In this document: piece after piece, positions 10,457 through 19,294 of the stretch
How positions within the stretch are numbered: the stretch's first letter is position 1
Layout: each line of letters begins with the position of its first letter
DNA from: Mantis religiosa
Lineage: Eukaryota; Arthropoda; Insecta; Mantodea; Mantidae
DNA length: 64,000 nt
Assembly: GCA_030765055.1 (NCBI GenBank)
Contig: CM060953.1
Span: forward strand, 7,596,800 to 7,660,799
Direction: 5' to 3'
The notes under the pieces: generated by a model
The model's database searches: none
Seen by the model: only the letters and a program-made list of their open reading frames with translations
What the model was told of the DNA's origin: nothing
Position numbers and translations under genes: made by a program

Positions 10457-11683
10457 GGGTATGTATGACTGAAATTTCATGAAAATCGAGAAAATAACGA
10501 CTTTTTTTATTTTAATTCTATAAAATAATTTAGACATTCCTGAATGTGAAAAATGCATAATTTGCCTCCGGACACCATTTTTAAATGCTTATTTAAATGT
10601 CGTTGGCATTTAAACTCTGTCAGAGTCACGCCCTCTTTTGCCTACATCCACATTCTTTGTCTGTTTTCCGTTCTTAAATTTTCAATTCAAGAAAAGAAAA
10701 ATAAGGCCTTCAGACAAAATAGTTCCTAAAATGTTGCCAATATATCAGAGGCTGGCTTCTACAACATTACTAGAGAGGTGCAAAACAGGAAAAACACAGA
10801 ATGCCAATGAATCTTTGCATCATGTCATATGGAATAAATGCCCAAAGGAAGTTTTCATATCAAAACAAAAATTGGATCTTGCTGTTATTAAAAGCATCAG
10901 TGAGTTTAACATGGGTAGTCTTAAGTCATTGGAGCTGCAGCGAAATATCAGAGGTGAAAGTGTAGTAGACTCAGCAAGGAAGACTTCAGTGAAGCGAGAT
11001 CAGACTCGTATCCTGCAAAGCAAGAAGCGAAGTTGTGCAGAAGAAAAGCAACATCTAAAGAAGAAAAAGGTGGAAAAAGCAGCAACAGAGGAGAGGAAAA
11101 AGAAATCTGAGGGTCCAACCTATCAGCCTGGTGGATTTTAATGTGAGCTATGCAATTAAATCTTTAATCGCTGTTCATATTTTCAGCATTTTTCTTCCTG
11201 TAAAATGCTCCTTGCGATGCAGTTTTTGTACCACATTCATGAAATTTCCTACACAGGTTCAGAATATCATGAGGAATGGAAATTGCCCTAGGTTTTATTG
11301 TGAAATGTATATAAGCATATATTTTTAATTTTCAAACACAAAACTTACAGTTTTTTAGGCAAAAAAAGAATATTTGTAAATTAAAAAATTTTTGTGACCT
11401 AAACTAAAGGAGACACAGAAAAACCCAGAGAAATTTCAAAAAGTATGTGTATTATGAACATAGGGTTAAAATATTAGACCAAAATTCAAAATATTTTGTC
11501 GCAAGGGACTTTTTTAGTGACGTAACAAAAAACATACAAATTTTTTCATAATTTCTAAACTACTGGAGAAAAATGGTTTAAATTTAGGTTGTAACATGTT
11601 TACATTATACTACACCTATGGTGTAAATTTGAAAAAGCTAGCATCATTAGTTCAGAATTTGAAAATTTCAGTCATACATACCC
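10457..11683 (+). mobile_element. TTAA-flanked DNA transposon with 21-bp TIRs (Kolobok-like?)
   Basis: gggtatgtatgactgaaatt (10457-10476) is matched by its exact reverse complement at 11664-11683, and both ends abut TTAA (10453-10456 and 11684-11687), consistent with a TTAA target duplication. The element is 1227 bp and carries one open frame. TTAA targets are used by piggyBac and Kolobok superfamilies; the GGG start and the encoded NES..H..IW..CPK motif make Kolobok my preferred guess. Confidence 0.7.
10638..11141 (+). CDS. C-terminal transposase-derived protein of the TTAA element
   Basis: Open frame of 167 codons inside the TIR pair. Recognised core: LLERCKTGKTQNANESLHHV, IWNKCPKEVFISKQKLDLAV and a following SEFNMG, a pattern I know from transposon-derived proteins in insects (..ERC..G.TQN.NESLN..IW..CPK..F..). 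The tail (from about residue 120) is strongly basic with KKKK and KKRS runs, possibly nuclear localisation or DNA binding. The N-terminal half of a transposase with its catalytic acids is not present between the left TIR and this frame, so the element is probably a deletion derivative. The frame has no internal stop. The first ATG at 10638 may not be the true start. The superfamily assignment is uncertain. Confidence 0.5.
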   Translation: MPTSTFFVCFPFLNFQFKKRKIRPSDKIVPKMLPIYQRLASTTLLERCKTGKTQNANESLHHVIWNKCPKEVFISKQKLDLAVIKSISEFNMGSLKSLELQRNIRGESVVDSARKTSVKRDQTRILQSKKRSCAEEKQHLKKKKVEKAATEERKKKSEGPTYQPGGF

Positions 11684-11687
11684 TTAA

Positions 11688-12142
11688 GATATTTTATCTT
11701 TACGGGTAATTAGAAATTGCCTCTCGAGAGAAATAAGTCCAGTTAACTTCCTACTTACCTCCCTATTATGGACTGAATTTGTTGCAGGAGCTGAAATAAT
11801 TTACAATGTTTATATCATTTTTTCGTTTCAAAAAGGCTCGCAGTTTTGAGAACTTTGATATATCTACATTCTCCTCAATTAAAAAGTTGTCTTTAACATG
11901 GAATACTCACGCCATATCCTTTATTGCAATTACATGCAATTTTATATCTTGATTTAGACTTCTGCGGAAGTAGAAACTGATAAGCTGCTTTTGCTGTCGT
12001 TCATAATTACACAAAAAAATCAATATGTCGCCACAACTTCATATAAAAATCAACAGCTAGTCTCCCATAGCAACAAACAACACAACGACAAACAAGAGAA
12101 TGTCAATGAACAATTCGACTATTAAGTAATACAAATGAATAT
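11688..12142. other. No gene seen
   Basis: AT-rich sequence, no recognised feature. Confidence 0.5.
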
Positions 12143-12460
12143 TGTGACTTTTTGGGTTCGTAAAATTAAAAGACCAATTCGCAGAAATTCAAAATGCTCT
12201 CTATTTCCGTAGAAATACACTTTGGTCAAGTAGCAGAATTACGTAACATACACAAATACAGCCACCAAGGTCGTCTGGCACACCCACAAACAAAGAGTTC
12301 GCTTTCAAAACACAGCTGCACGCACACGCAGTTCCGATTACCCCTCTCTCACTTGACGAGTCGCGCCTTCTCTTATATACCTCTACTCATATTTCTAGAC
12401 ATTTCTGAAATGTTTTGTAGCAAACAAGAAAGCGAACCTTCCAGTCAGCTATCTGTCTCT
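12143..12460 (-). repeat. Solo LTR-like element, copy 2, 3' portion
   Basis: Read on the minus strand this ends ...tacgaacccaaaaagtcaca like the other two LTR copies. It carries TATA (tatataag, 12372-12379) and an imperfect heat-shock-like palindrome ATTTCTAGAC (12391-12400). The LTR is interrupted by a LINE after tatctgtctct (12450-12460) and resumes at 13473. Confidence 0.6.
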
Positions 12461-13309
12461 ATCTCCATACAAAAATTATACTCCTTGGCGACTCGAAAGT
12501 TTAAACTATCATTATCATCTGTTAAAACTTATCACATGAGCTTATTCGTGGGAATAGTTTCCTATGGAGCCAGCGTTTGGAGCCATCGAGTAAACCTGTT
12601 GAAAAACATAACTTTGTTAAGAAGAACTCAAAGGCAGGCATTAGTCAGAATTTGCGGTATAGTGAAGACTACCTCTACTTTAGCACTACTAGTTATTCTA
12701 GGAATCTGGCCTGTAGATCTGCTGATTAAACTCCGAGGAGCGAGATTTTGGCTCAAAAGAAGCAATCTACAAGCGATTAAAGAAATATTTGAGACGGAAT
12801 GTAAGACTAAAGGTGAGATAAAACAGCAGCTGATTAAACAATGGCAAAAAGAATGGGATGCGGAGCAAACAGGAAGGAGAGTATATGAAATTTTCCCGAA
12901 CATTCGAGAACGACTCAAGCTAAGAAGCATACAACCACGTAGATTTGGTGTTCAATACATATCCGGTCATGGCCCTTTTAAAACGTACTTCAAAAGAATA
13001 AAAAGGGAAGAAAGCGACTTATGTGAGCAATGTCATGTAATAGATACGCCAGATCATGTTACATTTGAATGTAAATCACATGAAGATTTGGTAGGAGAAC
13101 AGCGTAGAAGTCTAGGAGGGAAATGCATATGGGATATAGTAAGACAGGTAGACAACTTTAATATCTTAGAAGAAATGGTAGCCCTAATATCGACTAGAGT
13201 GATGGAACAGTATCAGACAAAACAAAGAGTGACAGGAGAAGGCAGAAGAAGGATTGCCGGCGTAGAGAGAATTAGGCGTTCAGAAAGACTGAGAAATAGA
13301 AGTATTTGA
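12461..13309 (+). CDS. R1/I-type LINE ORF2 C-terminus (RT thumb and CCHC knuckle)
   Basis: About 283 codons remain open to a stop at 13307-13309; the frame also extends upstream through LTR sequence to an ATG at 12194, which is fortuitous. Recognisable blocks: VGIVSYGASVWSHRV, LRRTQRQALVRICG, a block beginning KTTSTLALLVI and ending WPVDLLI, WQKEWDAEQTGRRVYE, RRFGVQYISGHGPFKTYF and the zinc knuckle C-x2-C-x7-H-x4-C (CEQCHVIDTPDHVTFEC). This is the C-terminal domain downstream of the RT active site in R1/I-group elements. The catalytic FADD region is absent because of 5' truncation, so the protein is inactive, but the lack of stops suggests a fairly recent insertion. Confidence 0.85.
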   Translation: MSIQKLYSLATRKFKLSLSSVKTYHMSLFVGIVSYGASVWSHRVNLLKNITLLRRTQRQALVRICGIVKTTSTLALLVILGIWPVDLLIKLRGARFWLKRSNLQAIKEIFETECKTKGEIKQQLIKQWQKEWDAEQTGRRVYEIFPNIRERLKLRSIQPRRFGVQYISGHGPFKTYFKRIKREESDLCEQCHVIDTPDHVTFECKSHEDLVGEQRRSLGGKCIWDIVRQVDNFNILEEMVALISTRVMEQYQTKQRVTGEGRRRIAGVERIRRSERLRNRSI

Positions 13310-13472
13310 ATGAGGATAAAAAATAAGATTTATAATTAGGATTGTATCTGCAAAAATATCAAAGGAAGAACTAATATAATAATAAAATATCAATTAGAAT
13401 TATAGAGAAATAGTCCAGGTTTTGACTCTAGATGCCTGGATAAAAGTTAGGCAGAATTTATTTTTATTTTTT
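12461..13472 (+). mobile_element. 5'-truncated R1-like LINE inserted in LTR copy 2
   Basis: Bounded by an 11-bp duplication tatctgtctct at 12450-12460 and 13473-13483. The body ends in a T/A-rich tail. Removing it rejoins the minus-strand LTR, whose total then becomes about 408 bp, close to the 402 bp of copy 3. Confidence 0.8.
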
Positions 13473-13573
13473 TATCTGTCTCTCTCTGTTTCGGCAAGCC
13501 TTTTATCTCCGGGCTGCACTATCTGCCCCTTCGTGTGCGTCGCCCGCGTTTATCGCAACAAGGGTTCGTGACA
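13473..13573 (-). repeat. Solo LTR-like element, copy 2, 5' portion
   Basis: Minus-strand start TGTCACGAACCC at 13573 mirrors the TGTC starts of copies 1 and 3. The flank atag (13574-13577) differs by one base from atat at 12139-12142, a possible 4-bp target duplication. Confidence 0.55.
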
Positions 13574-15182
13574 ATAGGTATAATATAAAATTGAAATTAT
13601 GTACCACAAATAACTAATAATAGGTATATAGTAAGCATGAGTGGAAAAAATCTTTTATACAATTCGGGAGGTAGGTAGAATGAACCATCCTCGCACTCAA
13701 TATTGGTAGAGCTCACTTCGTTCGGGCGCAAACGAGTCCTGTGATGGTAAATTATAGCTACCTCCCTTATAGCATAACTAACTGTTAATTCCCCCGCCTA
13801 ACCTTAGTCCGCTGTTGTAGCGGTATTTATTTTTGCCCGTTGGCAGCACTGATTGAGTAACTATCATAACATCAAGAAGGATTATGGATGTAAGATGTAT
13901 TTTCTTATTGTACAAGTTTCTGGAGCAATTTCAATACATAATTGTTGTTAATCTATGTTAAACGAATTTAAAAAATAACAAAATATCAGAAATGGAGCAA
14001 TGACATACCTCGTTTCCGTAAAAGAAGCTCTATTTATCATTTAGACAAAACACAATCGTATTACACAGTCAACTGTCTCAGGTAGTTAACTTCTACGCCT
14101 ACTGTATTAGACATTGATTTCTACACATGTAGATAATTAATTGCAAGTATTTATCACATGTTACTAGTCAAAGATTCTGGTATAAAGTCTTATATTCATT
14201 GCAATTGTCGTGTGTTACAGATTTTGATGTATAGATATTGGGTTATGTCGACCGCAACTCCATCTACCCTTACAGCCATAGGGTCCATAAACATTAAACT
14301 TGGCTGTCAGTATACGATTGTACAGCGAGGCTAAAAAACAAAACGCGCGATGCAGGTGAAATAAAGGAAGAAAAAACACACAAAAACGCTTTCCGATTCG
14401 CTTGCAATATGTATTACCGTTCACATTAGGCTTTTTGTGTGTTCACATAAAATGTTAGCACCGTTAGTGACTTTTCTGGTGTTTTGGATGAAAGAATAAT
14501 CGAGGGATGTTGCCTGTGTACCTACTCTTCGCTAATATTTGAATAATAAAGCTTCATGTATTATACAAGGTGAAATATAAAAATTGCAGCGACAGATTTA
14601 CCTTCGAAATGATGCCATCAAAATCCACTAGCAAGTACACGGAAATCGCGTTGTCCCTCGGAAAGCAATTTAGGAGCGATGTTACAAAAAAAAAGTTGCC
14701 CTCTGTAATTTTTTCATCCTCACAGGAAATCCAATCAGCAGGTAAAAGTAGTGCAAGGGAATGGAATTATTTAGCATCCATTGTCAGTATGAGAGTTTTT
14801 AGTCACGTTAGTCAATATTTAAATTTAGACATCAATGCTGTTAATTTTTATAAATTTCTGTAGTATGTACTTGCAGCAGGGTTAATATTTTATTACACTC
14901 AAAATTCATTGAACCTCCCTGAATTCAGAAAGGTGTTTTCTTAGATAAATGTTCAATGTTCATCCCTTATTAACTTTTACGTGGAATGTTTTTCCGAAAG
15001 TTTGATTTATCAAAAATAATGCTAAAAATCTTTATTAATGCACCCATGTTTGATATATGTCCATAAAAATAAACGAGCGGAATGTTTCACTCGGTTTCGT
15101 CTGTGACCCGCTCGATTCCCGTGACCGAACTACCTGACCCATGGTTTTTTTTCTCGATGTAAAAAAATGAATGTGTAGTGTT
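13574..15182. other. No gene seen; one short hairpin
   Basis: AT-rich. gggaggtag near 13666 and ctacctccc near 13760 form a roughly 100-bp hairpin with short arms. catgagtggaaaaaatc (near 13640) is shared in reverse with 10420-10435, suggesting an unidentified dispersed repeat. An open frame at 14570-14863 matches nothing I recognise. Confidence 0.4.
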
Positions 15183-15412
15183 TAACGCCCACTTTTACTA
15201 TATACGGCACCGCAGGCGGTGACACTGATGATACATGAGATGAAGATGGAGCAGCGGTGGAATGAGATGGTGGGGGAAACCGGAGGTCCCGTAGAAAACC
15301 CGCCCCAGCGTCGTGTTGTCCACCACAAATCTTACTTTGCGGTCACCTGGGATCGAACCCGGGCCGCCTTGGTGAGAGCCAAGCCGTCTAACCACTGAGC
15401 TACGGCGTGGCC
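15183..15412 (-). repeat. tRNA-derived SINE (SINE-B), tRNA-Glu(CTC)-like head
   Basis: On the minus strand the head reads GCCACGCCGTAGCTCAGTGG then TTAGACGGCTTGGCTCTCAC, giving an A box (TAGCTCAGTGGTTAGA). The anticodon stem CTTGG/CCAAG holds a CTCTCAC loop, so the anticodon reads CTC. The B box is GGGTTCGATCCC. The acceptor ends do not pair, so it is not a working tRNA. The tRNA-unrelated body follows (gacctccggtttcccccacc), ending near 15183. Confidence 0.8.
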
Positions 15413-15719
15413 TTTCTCGATGTAGAATGCTGGATAGGTTAATTAAGGGAGATACGCCCAGTACCGCACACCTAAGGTTTTATCAAAATTCAAAGAAAAT
15501 GCAATGGAGAACAAGTAGCGTGAAGCCAATAACATACAGAAACAGCATAAATCTCTGTTTCATATAACCTTGCCCGGCTGAAATGTATCACTCCGCGTTC
15601 AACAACCCTCCCCCTCGCCCTAATTGGCTAATGCTTTCGCGTCATAGGCCACAGGCGGTGCCTTCCCGTCACATTTAAACCTGCAGTAAATGTCGTAATA
15701 ATTGCCGGGAAGATAAATA

Positions 15720-16472
15720 AAATCATACAAATAAGGATATGAAGGCATGCAAAAATACAAGTTTATAATGAACGGAACAAATTGAAACAGAATGACTGAG
15801 CAATGAAACTGAAAGAGTTTTTAATGAAAGGCCTTGGCCTTTTCCACTGGGATTTTTTAAACCAGCACACATACCTTTCAAAAATTCTTGTCTTTCAGTC
15901 TTAAAAGTCGTGTCACACCATACTTTACTTTTCGTGTGTTCTTCGTGTATATTTAGCGATTTGTATCTCGGTGCAGTGTGGTTGTCCTTAAATAAGGTCT
16001 TCGCCACACAGCAATATCGCCTCTGTCTTTTAGCACATTTTTCTTGCCTCTTTTTTCATTCACAAATCCCAGCTGTATAAGCAATCTGCTGAAATTTGGT
16101 AAATCTGCATCCTCATTTACAGCAGACGAAATGTTACTTATGTTAGGGAATTCGTTTCTAAAGAAAAACTACACACATGACGACGCACAACACTTTTCAC
16201 GTATTTTCTCCGAGCACGCGCTTTTGTTTATTCCTGCTTTTGCCTGGAGTGGTAAGTTTTCCTGTTTCCTCAATTTCATGTCGCGATGTTCCTACGGATC
16301 TAACACTCACACCTGTAACTTCAGAGCACAGCTGTTCGACTTCTCTCACTGACAAAGACGGATTCTTCTCTGTGAGTGCATTAAACACATGCAACACAAT
16401 TCTTTTTTTGCCTGTTTGTAAATAATTATCCTTGCGATACTTCAGCGAAAAACTGGCGGTAGACTCTGCCAT
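15720..16472 (-). pseudogene. Fragment of an IS630/Tc1-superfamily transposase
   Basis: The minus strand gives an N-terminal frame from 16472 (MAESTASFSLKYRKDNYLQT, KKRIVLHVFNALTEKNPSLS, VREVEQLCSEVTGVSVRSVG), a DNA-binding-like region. After a shift it continues NEFPNISNISSAVNEDADLP and FSRLLIQLGFVNEKRGKKN, then KSKVWCDTTFKTERQEFLKG and GLKNPSGKGQ. The last block resembles the section after the first catalytic Asp in insect IS630-like transposases (..W.D.T.KT.RQ.FL.G...GL..P.GKG..). The first and later catalytic residues are not visible, and several frameshifts are present. The family call rests on pattern memory and is moderate. Confidence 0.45.
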
Positions 16473-16479
16473 TATACAT

Positions 16480-17190
16480 ATAATAAGTACATGCGCAATA
16501 AACGATCAATAAAATAATTTAGCTCCCGCACTCTCCAATGGCGATGCATGACTAATCCAGTTCAAAACAAGGTCAGTGTTAAAAGTCATATAAACAAATA
16601 TGTCACCACTACCGCTAAATCACGTGCTATCGTACCTTGTGCTTGAGAGCAAAGGAACCTCCTCTTTACTTCGTTTAAGAATTAACATGCATTTCAGATA
16701 AATCAACTCTGTTGCGTAATATATTTAATTAAAACAGTTACGAAAATATAAATCTGACAATTCTCTTCCAACATATAATGATATATCACCATGTTAAATA
16801 ACGAACTAATTTTTACCGCACGACAGTCATTACAACAATGAGAGGTGATTAAGTCACTAATATAAACTAAAAGTTTGTATCATAGCTAAATATATGCAAT
16901 AATGGTGTATGTTAAGTGTGTGAAATAAACAGTGACAATGCTGATGACACGAAAGTACGCCGTTACTGGAGCGCAGCAACTGTACAAGGCTCTTAGGAGC
17001 TGCAAACCTAATGAGTTTCTCAATTTCTGCTCCCTGCGCAGCAGACCTTTGCCCTCAATGGATTTACAGGCTTTTCGATTTAAATTTCGATATCCTTAAT
17101 GCATTTCACATGTTTATGGCCGAGTACATTGAATATATTATTGAATATATTGAATATATTTATTTATCCTCCACCATAAAAAAACTTAAC
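16480..17190. other. No gene seen
   Basis: AT-rich sequence. A short gaatatatt run occurs at 17129-17160. No feature recognised. Confidence 0.45.
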
Positions 17191-18075
17191 ATTACGCGAT
17201 ACTTTTGTTACTGAGAAGTAGACCTTTTACTGTTAGACATGAATAATCTCTGTAAAGAGTCAAATTATTTTTACCAGAGTCAATATGAGACAAAAACACA
17301 TCATTACGTGATACTTTTGTTACTGAGAACTAGACCTTTTACTGTTAGACATAAATAATTTCTGCAAAGAGTCGAATTATCTCTACCAGAGACAATATGA
17401 GACAAAAACACATCATTACGTGATACTTTTGTTACTGAAAAGTAGACCTTTTACTGTTAGATATGAATAATCTCTGTAAAGAGTCGAATTATCTTTACCA
17501 GAGTCAATATGAGACAAAAACACATCATTACGTCATACTTTTGTTACTGAAAAGTAGACCTTTTACTGTTAGATATGAATAATCTCTGTAAAGAGTCGAA
17601 TTATATTTACCAGAGTCAATATGAGACAAAAACACATCATTACGTGATACTTTTGTTACTGAAAAGTAGACCTTTTACTGTTAGACATGAATAATCTCTG
17701 TAAAGAGTCGAATTATCTCTACCAGAGTCAATATGAGACAAAAACACATCATTACGTGATACTTTTGTTACTGAAAAGTAGACCTTTTACTGTTAGATAT
17801 GAATAATCTCTGTAAAGAGTCGAATTATATTTACCAGAGTCAATATGAGATAAAAACACAACATTACGTCATACTTTTGTTACTGAAAAGTAGACCTTTA
17901 ACTGTTAGACATGAATAATCTCTGTAAAGAGTCGAATTATCTCTACCAGAGTCAATATGAGACAAAAACACATCATTACGCGATACGTTTGCTACTGAAA
18001 AGTAGACATTTTACTGTTAGACATGAATAATCTCTGTAAAGAGTCGATTCGTCTCTACCAGAGTCAATATAGCAG
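17191..18075 (+). repeat. 112-bp tandem array (about 8 units)
   Basis: The landmark acttttgttactgaraa recurs at 17201, 17313, 17425 and 17537, then on to about 17990, a strict 112-bp period. Each unit holds tagaccttttactgttaga, aatctctgtaaagagtcga and taccagagtcaatatgagac. Divergence between units is low. A single related unit, without expansion, lies at 43605-43715. Confidence 0.95.
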
Positions 18076-18530
18076 CTCAAACAGAAGAATAAAGTTAACA
18101 TTTGCGAGACAAAACCGCAACGCCTACTCTAATATGATGTAAAAGACATTTGACTATCGATTATTCCGATGTTCAGTTTTTCTTTAGTTATCTGGAAAAC
18201 AAGAAACATACATCTACTTCGACCTTAGACTAGATGTTATCAGTCAGTACCAGTGATTTTCCTGAAGAAAAAAGGTAAAATTTCTTCTTTGCAAGTACTC
18301 GTAACAGATTTTCAACTACACCATTTCTTAAAATAAATATTCTTTGTCATAAATTGCAGATGACCTCTGTGCCAGCAAACTGCGCTTAGCTTCTCTGGTT
18401 TCTTCAGGTATAAAACTTTGGTCGCCTGGATCACTTAGTTTGACATAAAGGTTACCATTTGTTATTTATACATCATCATAGTTACCATACTTCGCTATTC
18501 AAAGTCTTCAGTGTTATCTTACTTCTAGTA
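18076..18530. repeat. Dispersed repeat of unknown class, copy 1 (flank of 112-bp array)
   Basis: Collinear with 43716-44140: shared words include agaataaagttaa, gatgttcagttttt, aaataaatattctttgtc, aattgcagatgac and tcttcaggtataaaactt. On the minus strand 18467-18355 can be read as NGNLYVKLSDPGDQSFIPEE then REAKRSLLAQRSSAIYDK, paralleling the second copy. I do not recognise the protein. Confidence 0.6.
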
Positions 18531-19219
18531 GAAACATCAATTTAACTCTTTTGAAAGCAAATTTTAATATTCTTTAAGTAGATATTTTCTTAGATAATTT
18601 ATCAAATTATGTATAGAATTAGCGAATATATTTAAAAAAATACTAAAATATGAATTTATGAGAGCAATTTCAAAAAAATTATTCACAACTTTTTTTTAAA
18701 AAAAATGTAATTTTATGTGAAATAAAATTTACAAATACACTTATAGGACCTCAAGCGTTGCTTCAGGTAGGCACATATTAAGGAAAAAAAGGATATGCTT
18801 ACATTTAATCCGAGTAAAGTTAGAGGGGGAATTGAAGCCGGGACGCCCCGAATGCAAGTCACACGCTCCGTACACGTGTACCTAACACTTGTTTGTAGTA
18901 TTTTGGTTGGCCAGCAATAACTGTAAAGTGTAAAAAGGTGAGATGAAAAAGCACTTTACTGCCGAGCAAATTAAGACGTCATGTAGGAACATCTGTCGAG
19001 GAAATGAAACAAAATAGCAGTACCAGGAGCAATTGGCCCACTCATCTAATGCCTGTGTTGCTGCTACTTTTGGTAAAAGCGCACAGAAAAGATGTCTGTT
19101 TTGTTTTTATCTTACATCGGTTCCTCTGATGGAGATAGGTCCGCCCACAAGTACTGCTACGTCACCTGGACGCTCCGGCTACCAAAACAATAGAACATCG
19201 CTGCAGTCCGGCGAAGGTA
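18531..19219. other. No gene seen
   Basis: AT-rich, poly-A and poly-T runs, no feature recognised. Confidence 0.45.
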
Positions 19220-19294
19220 AAGGTGGTCTGAAAAGTTTCCGATCTAATAAATATACAAGACATTTTTTTTAGATCCTTTACTTTTTATTTTTCA

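Noticed and set aside
12194..12460. N-terminal 89 codons of the 371-codon frame as part of a real protein
   Set aside because: This part is antisense LTR sequence upstream of an 11-bp target duplication; the LINE coding region begins after it.
14570..14863. 97-codon open frame (MKYKNCSDRFTFEMMPSKST...)
   Set aside because: No motif recognised, no flanking element ends, length compatible with chance in AT-rich DNA.
15341..15412. Functional tRNA-Glu gene
   Set aside because: The acceptor stem does not pair and the sequence continues into a SINE body; a tRNA-derived SINE head fits better.
17191..18075. CRISPR-like array
   Set aside because: The whole 112-bp unit is conserved with no unique spacers, and the setting is an insect-type genome.
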